Shown one piece after another: positions 7,531 through 14,116 of a stretch of 21,888 nt of DNA. This DNA is from Propionibacteriaceae bacterium. GTDB taxonomy: Bacteria; Actinomycetota; Actinomycetes; Propionibacteriales; Propionibacteriaceae. Location: positions 1-21,888 of the forward strand of contig JAJTCL010000029.1 in NCBI GenBank assembly GCA_021323255.1, in the 5' to 3' direction. Both the position numbers and the translations under genes were made by a program. Position 1 is the stretch's first letter. The number at the start of each line of letters is the position of its first letter. The notes beneath the pieces were generated by a model. That model ran no database searches. It worked only from the letters and a program-made list of their open reading frames with translations, and had not been told where the DNA came from.

Positions 7531-8460
7531 GTGCTCGCACTCCCGCCCAATCATTATGGCTATTACGGCCCGGTCGGCACCTTTACTCACCAAGCGCTGC
7601 TGACGTTGCCCGCACTCCCCGACGAACCCACCGCGTACGCGACCGTGGGCCAAGCCCTCCAGGCGGTCCGCGACGGCGACGTCGCCGCCGCCTTGGTGCC
7701 GATCGAGAACTCGGTGGAAGGTGGGGTCTCTGCGACGCTGGACAATCTGGCATCCGGGGAACCGCTGATGATCATCCGCGAAGTGGTGCTCCCTGTCCAG
7801 TTCAGCCTCTTCGCACGTAGCGGCATGCAACTTCAGGACCTACGCCGAGTGCTGACCCATCCGCATGCGGCAGCACAATGCCGGGACTGGCTCGCCGACA
7901 ACCTGCCGCAGGCCATCATCACCGAGGGCGGCTCGACAGCGGCGGCCGCTGCCGAGGTGGCCGATCCGAGCTCGCGTTTCGATGCTGCGATCTGTGCCCA
8001 GATTGCCGGCGAACTGCACGGCTTGGTGCCGCTGGCGAAAGACATTGCTGACAATCCGGACGCGGTCACGCGATTCGTGTTGGTCTCGCGGCCCGGAGCC
8101 GTCGGCCCAGCTACGGGTGCCGACAAGACCACGATGGTTTTGTTCATGCGCGACGACCATCCTGGTGCCCTTTTGGAGATCCTCGAACAGTTCGCCAGCC
8201 GAGGTGTGAACCTGTGCCGGATCGAGTCACGTCCGACCAAGAAGAGTCTTGGTGACTACTGCTTCAGCGTCGATGCTGAGGGTCACATCGATGACGCCCG
8301 CCTGGCTGAGGCGATGATGGGGCTGCATCGGGTCTGCCGCGACGTGGTTTTCCTCGGCAGCTACCCTCGGGCCGACCTGACTGAGCCGACCATCCGGGAA
8401 GGCACCTCTAACGAGGAGTACGCCGCAGCCGCGACCTGGCTGCGGAAGTTGCGCGGCTGA
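7531..8460 (+). CDS. pheA: Prephenate dehydratase
   Basis: Converts prephenate to phenylpyruvate in phenylalanine synthesis. The 309-residue protein has the catalytic domain (YYGPVGTFTHQAL at the start, VPIENSVEGGV, and the catalytic T-R-F at about 180-182), then a C-terminal ACT domain with GALLEIL (about 212) and CRIESRPTKK (ESRP about 232-235), the phenylalanine-binding site for feedback inhibition. There is no chorismate mutase domain, as usual in actinobacteria. The start is placed at the second GTG because of promoter spacing; the first GTG would add two residues. The 3' end overlaps the convergent PAP2-DAGK gene by 53 bases. Confidence 0.95.
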   Translation: MLALPPNHYGYYGPVGTFTHQALLTLPALPDEPTAYATVGQALQAVRDGDVAAALVPIENSVEGGVSATLDNLASGEPLMIIREVVLPVQFSLFARSGMQLQDLRRVLTHPHAAAQCRDWLADNLPQAIITEGGSTAAAAAEVADPSSRFDAAICAQIAGELHGLVPLAKDIADNPDAVTRFVLVSRPGAVGPATGADKTTMVLFMRDDHPGALLEILEQFASRGVNLCRIESRPTKKSLGDYCFSVDAEGHIDDARLAEAMMGLHRVCRDVVFLGSYPRADLTEPTIREGTSNEEYAAAATWLRKLRG

Positions 8461-10138
8461 CGGCCTGCCCGCCGGGCACGTGAATGCGTCGCCCAGCACC
8501 TATCGCGGTGCTGACCTCACCGTCGCCTGTCGTCAGTTCGCGGATCGGCCTCGGTGCACGCAACAGCAGGGCACCGGGCACCACCTCGGCGACGAGGGTG
8601 TTGCATTCACCGACGGTGTCGCCGTCCAACTGAACTTGATCACGCTCCTCCACCGTGATCATGACCCGGTGGCCAGTCAGCCGATCCAGCTGGTCGTCGG
8701 GTTGCTTGCGCCTCGTCAAGACGCGTGTTGTCAACCTGACCCAATCGCTGAGCGTCCGCGGAGAGGCGACGACCACGTCCAGCAGTCCGTCGTCGGCGCG
8801 TGCGTTGGGAATCAATTGGATGTTGGCCATCAGGAAACCAACATTGCCAATCACGATGACGTGGGCGCGGCGCCTGATCGGCGGCTGATCATCGACCACG
8901 ATCGTCGCATGCAGTGCGGGATGGTTGGCGTTTTGTGCCGCCGAAACGAAGTAGGCGGCAGAACCGACGGCCTTCTTCATCTTCGGGTCGGTGGCCTCCA
9001 TGATCACCGCATCCAGGCCGATGCCGGCCATCACCGCAAAATGAACAGGCGGCTGGTCGTCAACCTGGAGGCGTACCAGATCGAGCGCTTTGTCGACACC
9101 GTCAAAGGCAACGTCCAGCGCGGCCACCTCGTCCAGCGGGATGCCGATATTCCGAGCCAGCAGATTGCCCGTGCCAGCAGGGATCAGGCCGAAGGGAATG
9201 CCAGTGTGGGCCAGCCCGGAACAGATCACCCGGATCGTGCCGTCGCCGCCAGCGCCCAGTACCAGGTCAACGTTTTCGCGTACGGCCTGCTCAGTCATGG
9301 CCCACCCGGGATCCTCGCTCGTGGTCTCGAGCCAGAGGGCACGATCCCAACCGCGAGTCTTCAGCTCGTATTCCACGTGCCGCCGGAACGTGATCCAGTC
9401 GGTGACCCTTGCCGGGTTGTAGATGACCGCGGCGCGTCGCAGCGGGGCGGCTGAAGGCTCCTCGGCGATAACTCGGCTGCGGACGATCTCGCCCACCAGT
9501 TCGTGCGGGATCGGCACCCGTACTCCACCTGCCAGCAGGGCCGTGGTTGCCGCGAGCGCTCCATACAACGCGCCTCCCACGATGTCGGAGATGTAGTGCG
9601 CGCCGGTGATCCAGCGATCGAAGGCAACCGCGAGTATCAGCAGACCAGAGCCCACCTGCCACCAGATCCGGGCACGCACGCTCTGCCTGGTCACTGCGAA
9701 CGTCGCACCAACGGCGATCGACAGAGCTACCGCCCCGGTCACATGGCCAGACGGATAGGCGTAGCCGTACGCGGTCAGCAGATCGAGCGCCTGCGGCGGT
9801 CGCTCCCGTTCAAAGGTGATCTTGAGCAGCGAGACGCCGCCCCAACCCAGCGCGATCACCAGCACCAGGGCTACCGCGAGCTGGCGTAATCGGCGCCGCA
9901 GCGCCCACAGTGCGATTGCTGCCAGCGCTGCGTATTCGAACCCCGGCCAGGTGAGCAGCGCAAAGGCGGCGACGATTTCTGCAGCCGCCGACTCCGCCTC
10001 CAACTGAGGCGGCGCAGTGCGAAGATCGAGGGCCGCGAGTGCCGCTGAATTGAACGTGAGCCAGGTCCAGACAGCGAAAGCCACCAGCAACGAGATCGCG
10101 ATGAGGACCGACGATCGGGTCGGGGGGCGGCGGACCAT
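8408..10138 (-). CDS. PAP2 phosphatase - diacylglycerol kinase catalytic domain fusion
   Basis: A two-domain lipid enzyme of 576 aa. Residues about 10-205 form a five- to six-helix PAP2 membrane domain with the phosphatase signature K106-x6-RP (KITFERERP), PSGH at 129-132 and DRWITGAHYISD with His181. From about residue 235 a soluble DAGK/LCB5-type kinase domain follows, with GAGGDGT at 296-301, the GTGN loop at 322-325 and a DDGLLDVVV strand near the C-terminus. It may dephosphorylate a lipid phosphate and phosphorylate a lipid alcohol such as diacylglycerol; the true substrates are unknown. The ATG at 10138 is chosen because the extra 20 residues of the longer frame (from 10198) are Cys/His-rich and poorly plausible, though a CACGAT box lies 7 bases before that ATG. 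It overlaps pheA at its 3' end. Confidence 0.85.
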   Translation of the reverse strand: MVRRPPTRSSVLIAISLLVAFAVWTWLTFNSAALAALDLRTAPPQLEAESAAAEIVAAFALLTWPGFEYAALAAIALWALRRRLRQLAVALVLVIALGWGGVSLLKITFERERPPQALDLLTAYGYAYPSGHVTGAVALSIAVGATFAVTRQSVRARIWWQVGSGLLILAVAFDRWITGAHYISDIVGGALYGALAATTALLAGGVRVPIPHELVGEIVRSRVIAEEPSAAPLRRAAVIYNPARVTDWITFRRHVEYELKTRGWDRALWLETTSEDPGWAMTEQAVRENVDLVLGAGGDGTIRVICSGLAHTGIPFGLIPAGTGNLLARNIGIPLDEVAALDVAFDGVDKALDLVRLQVDDQPPVHFAVMAGIGLDAVIMEATDPKMKKAVGSAAYFVSAAQNANHPALHATIVVDDQPPIRRRAHVIVIGNVGFLMANIQLIPNARADDGLLDVVVASPRTLSDWVRLTTRVLTRRKQPDDQLDRLTGHRVMITVEERDQVQLDGDTVGECNTLVAEVVPGALLLRAPRPIRELTTGDGEVSTAIGAGRRIHVPGGQAVSRATSAARSRLRRTPR

Positions 10139-10216
10139 AACCGCTTCATCATGGCAGCAGCACCCAACGCCCGCTCTGCAATGTGCGCGGTTCACCATGC
10201 GGCTGATCGTGATGGT

Positions 10217-10222
10217 TAGGCT
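10217..10222 (+). promoter_or_regulatory. Leaderless -10 box of serS
   Basis: TAGGCT lies exactly 6 bases before the GTG at 10229, and no ribosome site is visible between them. Confidence 0.6.
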
Positions 10223-10228
10223 TGCCCG

Positions 10229-11500
10229 GTGATTGATGTCAAAGTGCTCCGCCTCGATCCGGACCGCGTACGGGCCTCCCAGCGCGCCCGCGGTGAGTCG
10301 GAGTCTTTGGTCGACGACCTAGTCACAGCAGACGAGGCGCGCCGCAATGCGATCGCTCACTATGAGGAGCTCCGGGCCGAGCAGAAGGCGCTCGGCAAGC
10401 AGGTGGCACAGGCCGATGGTGAGGACCGCGCGATGCTGCTGAGCCGTACCAAGGAGCTCGCCGACATGGTCAAGAAGGCTGAGGCGGCACAGAACGAAAT
10501 TGCGATCGCCTTCGACCAGATGCTGCGACAAGTCGGGAACCTTGTCTTCGAGGACGTGCCGCCGGGCGGCGAAGATGACTACGTCGTGCTCGAGACGCTT
10601 GGTGCGCCGCGCGATTTTGCCACGGAGGGTTTCCGGCCCAAAGATCATTTGGAGCTCGGCCAGCTGCTCGGTGCCATCGATGTGGAACGCGGTGCCAAGG
10701 TGTCTGGGTCTCGCTTCTACTACCTCACCGGGCAAGGGGCAGAACTGGAACTGGCCTTGATCAACCTCGCAATGAACATCGCGATCGGCAACGGCTTCAT
10801 CCCGTTCATTCCGCCGGCTCTTGTCAAGCCGCAGGCGATGGAGGGCACCGGCTTCTTGGGCCAGGCCGCACAAGACGTCTACCACCTCGAAGAAGACGAT
10901 CTTTATCTGGTCGGCACCGCGGAGGTTCCGCTGGCGGCCTACCACACCGACGAGATTCTGGACCCTGACACGCTGCCCCGCCGCTATGCCGGCTTCAGTC
11001 CGAGCTATCGACGGGAGGCAGGCTCCCACGGCAAGGACACCAGGGGAATCTTCCGGGTGCACTGGTTCGACAAGGTCGAGATGTTCGTCTTCTGCGCGCC
11101 GGAGCAGTCAGCGCCGGAACATCAGCGGTTGCTGCAGTGGCAGAAGGACTTTGTCAGCGCACTCGAGATCCCCTTCCAGGTGATCGAACTAGCTGCTGGT
11201 GATCTTGGCCTGAGCGCAGCACGCAAGTATGACCTCTACGGCTGGCTGCCCACTCAAGATCGTTATCGCGAGATCACCTCTACGTCTAACTGCACTGATT
11301 TCCAGGCGCGACGGCTGAACATCCGGGCCCGCTTCGATTCCGGTACCGCGCCGGTCGCGACCTTGAACGGAACGCTGTGTGCTATGACCAGGACCATCAT
11401 CATGATCTTTGAGAATCACCAGCAGGCTGACGGATCGGTGCGTGTTCCCGAGGCGCTACGGCCGTACTTGGGAGGCCGGGACGTTCTGACCCCGCGTTGA
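10229..11500 (+). CDS. serS: Seryl-tRNA synthetase
   Basis: Charges tRNA-Ser with serine in the cytoplasm. The 423-residue protein has the N-terminal helical hairpin that grips the long variable arm of tRNA-Ser (about 28-105), then the class II core: GTAEVPL at 229-235 (serine pocket), motif 2 around residues 258-287 with YRREAGS and FRVHWFDKVEMF, TSTSNCTDFQARR, and motif 3 around 378-398 with Arg388. Motif 3 reads TLNGTLCAMTR where many SerRS have TLNGSGLAVGR. Two tRNA-Ser genes lie downstream in the same window. The stop overlaps the HAD gene start, so the two are probably co-translated. Confidence 0.96.
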   Translation: MIDVKVLRLDPDRVRASQRARGESESLVDDLVTADEARRNAIAHYEELRAEQKALGKQVAQADGEDRAMLLSRTKELADMVKKAEAAQNEIAIAFDQMLRQVGNLVFEDVPPGGEDDYVVLETLGAPRDFATEGFRPKDHLELGQLLGAIDVERGAKVSGSRFYYLTGQGAELELALINLAMNIAIGNGFIPFIPPALVKPQAMEGTGFLGQAAQDVYHLEEDDLYLVGTAEVPLAAYHTDEILDPDTLPRRYAGFSPSYRREAGSHGKDTRGIFRVHWFDKVEMFVFCAPEQSAPEHQRLLQWQKDFVSALEIPFQVIELAAGDLGLSAARKYDLYGWLPTQDRYREITSTSNCTDFQARRLNIRARFDSGTAPVATLNGTLCAMTRTIIMIFENHQQADGSVRVPEALRPYLGGRDVLTPR

Positions 11501-12300
11501 CACCTTCAGCTGGTCAGGGCTGGCGCCCACGTCTGGTCGCGCTGGACATTGATGGCACTGTCGTGGATCGCAACGGCTTGCTGCCGCATGCGGTGGCCGA
11601 AGCAGTTGATCTCGTTGTCCAGGCCCGGGTACCGGTGGTGCTGTCGACTGGTCGGTCCTGGCACGGCACGAGAGCAGTGTTCGAGGAACTCGGTCTGCCA
11701 CCCGGACCGACCGTCTGTTCCAACGGCGCGGTGATTGTGCGGTACCCGCCACAGGAGATCATCAAGGCGATCACCTTCGACCCACGACCGGTGATCACCC
11801 AGGTCGAGGAGTTTGCGCCGGGGTCGTTGATCGCTGTCGAGGAGATCGGGCGTGGCTACCGGCTCAATAATCGCTTCCCGGGCGATGACCTGACCGGCGA
11901 GTTGATCATCGAGGATGCCGAGCAGCTCAGCTCACGGCCGGTGACCCGCGTGATCGTGAGGGATCCGACTCGCTCCGAAGAGGACTTCGAGGCGTTGGCC
12001 CGACATCTCGGCCTGCATGGTGTCACCTACTTCGTCGGGTGGAGTGCCTGGCTCGACATCGCTCCAGATGGCGTGAACAAGGCAACCGCGCTCGCCGAGG
12101 TGGCAGCAGGCTTCGGCGTCTCAGCTGGGGACGTTTTGGCCTTCGGTGATGGCCGGAACGACATCGAGATGCTGCGCTGGGCAGGCCGCGGGGTAGCCAT
12201 CGGTGACGCACCTGAGGAGGTCAAGGCCGCCGCCGATGACGTAACTGAGTCGTTTGACCAGGGTGGACCGACGGCTGAGTTACGTCACTGGTTCGGATAA
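11497..12300 (+). CDS. Cof-type HAD-superfamily hydrolase
   Basis: A 267-residue phosphatase of the haloacid dehalogenase superfamily, Cof/type IIB group. Motif I is ALDIDGT with nucleophile Asp17 and acid Asp19; motif II is STGRS at 50-54; motif III/IV is a late Lys (VNKATAL) and GDGRNDIEML with Asp218 and Asp222. A large cap domain lies between. Such enzymes dephosphorylate sugar phosphates, flavin precursors or similar metabolites; the substrate is not predictable. No in-frame ATG or GTG precedes the domain, so the start is the TTG at 11497, which overlaps the serS stop (TTGA) and has no nearby ribosome site, pointing to translational coupling. Confidence 0.88.
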   Translation: MTPSAGQGWRPRLVALDIDGTVVDRNGLLPHAVAEAVDLVVQARVPVVLSTGRSWHGTRAVFEELGLPPGPTVCSNGAVIVRYPPQEIIKAITFDPRPVITQVEEFAPGSLIAVEEIGRGYRLNNRFPGDDLTGELIIEDAEQLSSRPVTRVIVRDPTRSEEDFEALARHLGLHGVTYFVGWSAWLDIAPDGVNKATALAEVAAGFGVSAGDVLAFGDGRNDIEMLRWAGRGVAIGDAPEEVKAAADDVTESFDQGGPTAELRHWFG

Positions 12301-12303
12301 CAA

Positions 12304-12897
12304 TCAGCGGCGGGGCTCGGTAGACCTCTCGTCGTCGACGACGGTCCGGTCTTCGGCGTTGCCACGGCGAAGATCATCACGGATCGTGCCGTCGTCGACA
12401 TCGCGCCGCGTCGTGTCGACTTGCTCATCGCGTACCGTCGGATCCCGAACGTCGTCGCGTACCCTCGAATCCCGAACGTCATCGCGTACCGTGCGATGTC
12501 GGACGTCGTCGTCAACTGAACCCTCGCCCGTGTCCGTAGCACGCCTGGGGCTCGTGTCGTCGCCTGTTGTCCGGTTCCGTACGTCGGGGTCGAGACGGTC
12601 CGCCTTGCGGAGTGAGTCCTCGACGTCCGCCCGCTCCGCTGCAGTGCGCTCCCGCTGCTCCGCGGATACGGACTCCAGCCGCTCCGCCTCGGCGCGCGCA
12701 TCCTGAGCCTGCGCGGCCTTCGCGTTGGCTTCGGCCTCTTGTCTGTCGAGGACGGCCGCCCGCTCAATTGCCTCTTGTCTGATCTTCTCTGCGCGGGCCC
12801 TCCGCGCGCCGGCACGGCGATTCATGAGGAAGAACGCCACAACGGCCAAGATCACGAGAACGACGATGGCGAGAACGACCCACCCGGTGACACTCAT
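12304..12897 (-). CDS. Membrane-anchored charged repeat protein of unknown function
   Basis: Not recognised as a named family. The 197-residue protein starts with one transmembrane helix (about residues 5-25), then an Arg/Lys patch (27-40), a long Ala/Glu/Arg/Gln coiled-coil-like helix (about 36-100), and a very polar Asp/Arg/Thr tail. In the tail residues 131-157 are three 9-residue repeats: DVRHRTVRD, DVRDSRVRD, DVRDPTVRD, with looser copies to the end. The basic patch after the helix predicts a cytoplasmic tail. AGAAGGGAA upstream of the ATG at 12897 is a good ribosome site, unlike the leaderless genes around it. It converges with the HAD gene with a 3-base gap. A scaffold or polar interaction role is conceivable but unproven. 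Confidence 0.7.
   Translation of the reverse strand: MSVTGWVVLAIVVLVILAVVAFFLMNRRAGARRARAEKIRQEAIERAAVLDRQEAEANAKAAQAQDARAEAERLESVSAEQRERTAAERADVEDSLRKADRLDPDVRNRTTGDDTSPRRATDTGEGSVDDDVRHRTVRDDVRDSRVRDDVRDPTVRDEQVDTTRRDVDDGTIRDDLRRGNAEDRTVVDDERSTEPRR
12427..12507. repeat. Three tandem 27-bp repeats in the coding region
   Basis: Units at 12427-12453, 12454-12480 and 12481-12507 share RTCGCGTACC at the start. The first two end in CCCGAACGTC; the third has diverged there. Because 27 is a multiple of three they encode the nine-residue Asp/Arg repeat without breaking the frame. Confidence 0.85.
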
Positions 12898-12992
12898 GCC
12901 GGTTCCCTTCTCTCAGGCGGACCGGGACTTCTGCCCGTGCGTGGCACGGCCGCGCAAATTGTCCGCTAGAGATGGGTACCCGCGCCGATAAA

Positions 12993-13035
12993 TCCGAAAC
13001 TGGCGGTCCTCGAGTTCCGAAACTGGCGGTCCTCG
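12993..13035. repeat. Two 20-bp direct repeats, period 23
   Basis: TCCGAAACTGGCGGTCCTCG occurs at 12993-13012 and again at 13016-13035, separated by AGT. They lie between two minus-strand genes in the 273-base gap 12898-13170, in which I see no gene. Confidence 0.85.
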
Positions 13036-13165
13036 GAGCTGCGAGCTCGTTCCTGATCCGGCATTTTGTCCGAACAAGTCCCCGGTCTCAGGGTCGATCA
13101 AGCCGATTTGGCCTGCGGCTTGAGCGGTGTTAATAATTCAGCCTGGTCGGCTGAGATGACGGTGA

Positions 13166-13178
13166 ACCTCTTAGAGGT
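13166..13178. promoter_or_regulatory. Small palindrome at the bpa stop codon
   Basis: ACCTCT-T-AGAGGT is a perfect 13-base palindrome that contains the TAA stop of bpa (13171-13173). It could be a short hairpin at the mRNA end; there is no T-run. Confidence 0.25.
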
Positions 13179-13737
13179 ACATCCCCCCGCTGCCCTCGCG
13201 TCGGCCCTCGGGTGGCGCGGCTGGCACAGGGCCTGACGGCAACGCCCGCCGCATCTGCTCAAGCTGCGCCCGAGCCGCCATCTGCTGCGCAAAAAGGGCC
13301 GTCTGGATGCCGTGGAACAGGCCCTCGAGCCAGCCCACCAGTTGGGCCTGCGCGATCCGCAGTTCGGCATCACTGGGGGTGGCGTCGTCACTGAATGGAA
13401 GAGTGATGCGCTCCAGCTCATCAGCGAGCTCGGGCGCGAGTCCCTCTTTGAGCTCGGTGATCGAGGTCTGGTGGATCGCCCGCAGCCGCTGCCGGCTGGC
13501 GTCGTCGAGTGGAGCCGCCTTCACCTCGGCCAGCAGCTGTCGGATCATATTGCCGATCCGCATCACCTTGGCAGGCTGCTCAACCAGGTCGGTGACCGAT
13601 TTCGGCTCATCGGTCTCCACCTCGTCACGAGGCGGCCCCTCGACGGCCATCGCCTGAGGCGTCACGACATAGACGCGCCCGTCATCGGTCGCCCCCGCGA
13701 CACCTTGCATCTCGGCCTTGCATCTCGGGTTGCTCAT
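13171..13737 (-). CDS. bpa: Bacterial proteasome activator, altered N-terminus
   Basis: Homologue of mycobacterial Bpa/PafE (Rv3780, DUF2587), a ring-forming ATP-independent activator that opens the 20S proteasome. The conserved core runs from SVTDLVEQPAKVMRIG (residue 47) through APELADELERITLPF and SDAELRIAQAQLVGWLEGLFHGIQTALFAQQMAARAQLEQMR, and the protein ends in MYL, the hydrophobic-Tyr-X tail that docks into the proteasome alpha ring. In frame the first ATG is 13737, giving 188 aa with an odd MSNPRCKAEMQG start. An ATG at 13762, behind a TAGGAT box, looks like the original start, but a 13-bp tandem duplication puts it out of frame. The core is intact, so the gene may still work, be poorly expressed, or be a fresh mutant. 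Confidence 0.93.
   Translation of the reverse strand: MSNPRCKAEMQGVAGATDDGRVYVVTPQAMAVEGPPRDEVETDEPKSVTDLVEQPAKVMRIGNMIRQLLAEVKAAPLDDASRQRLRAIHQTSITELKEGLAPELADELERITLPFSDDATPSDAELRIAQAQLVGWLEGLFHGIQTALFAQQMAARAQLEQMRRALPSGPVPAAPPEGRREGSGGMYL
13703..13728. repeat. Perfect 13-bp tandem duplication in the 5' end of bpa
   Basis: CCTTGCATCTCGG (plus strand) at 13703-13715 is repeated at once at 13716-13728. Removing one copy joins the ATG at 13762 to the bpa frame, reading MTTDSTAGNEQPEMQGVAG. With both copies that frame stops at a TGA after about 26 codons. Confidence 0.9.
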
Positions 13738-13770
13738 TGCCGGCTGTCGAGTCAGTGGTCATATCTGTAG

Positions 13771-13776
13771 ATCCTA
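13771..13776 (-). promoter_or_regulatory. -10 box of bpa
   Basis: TAGGAT on the minus strand lies 8 bases before the ATG at 13762, the spacing of leaderless or near-leaderless genes. This supports 13762 as the ancestral start. Confidence 0.5.
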
Positions 13777-13823
13777 GTGAAAGCCGCGGCTAGCCATTTC
13801 CAACGAGCGCCAGTATCGATTCC

Positions 13824-14065
13824 CTCTGACAGACAGCCCGCCGGATTCGCCTTCGTCGCTGGCTAGCAGCCGCTGGCCCTTCCACGTAGCCCGCCGCGAG
13901 CTCCTGCAGTCGGCGAAGCGGGCTGCCCGTCAGAGTGGCGGTGTCCATTGCACTCTGACAGACAGCCCGCCGGATTCGCCTCCTTCGTCGCTCGCTAGAG
14001 CGCTGGCCCTTCCACGTAGCCCGCAGCGAGCTCCTGCAGTCGGCGAAGCGGGCTGACCGTCATAG
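13824..14065. repeat. Two tandem copies of a ~112-bp palindromic (MITE/REP-like) element
   Basis: Copy A is 13824-13935 and copy B 13953-14065, joined by a 17-base linker. Each begins CTCTGACAGACAGCCCGC and ends with GGCGAAGCGGGCTG then CCCGTCAGAG (A) or ACCGTCATAG (B), so the ends pair in blocks of about 7, 8 and 6 bp. Inside, A has GCTG-GCTAG-CAGC and B has GCTC-GCTA-GAGC, both small stems. The rest of the 379-base gap 13738-14116 holds only the promoter of bpa and that of the ABC genes; I see no gene in it. Confidence 0.85.
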
Positions 14066-14101
14066 TGCGAAAACCGGTGGAGGGCGTCAGCACCTCAGCC
14101 C

Positions 14102-14107
14102 TACGCT
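14102..14107 (+). promoter_or_regulatory. -10 box of the ABC exporter operon
   Basis: TACGCT fits TANNNT and lies 9 bases before the ATG at 14117. The mRNA would have a leader of only about two bases. No clear -35 box is seen. Confidence 0.45.
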
Positions 14108-14116
14108 GAATCAGTC

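Noticed and set aside
8480..9454. 324-codon plus-strand open frame opposite the PAP2-DAGK gene
   Set aside because: Composition (His/Gln/Asp/Arg-rich) and antisense position show a shadow frame; the minus-strand frame has all catalytic motifs.
12898..13170. A small gene in the gap between the repeat protein and bpa
   Set aside because: Only short frames without ribosome sites or conserved composition; the direct repeats explain most of the structure.
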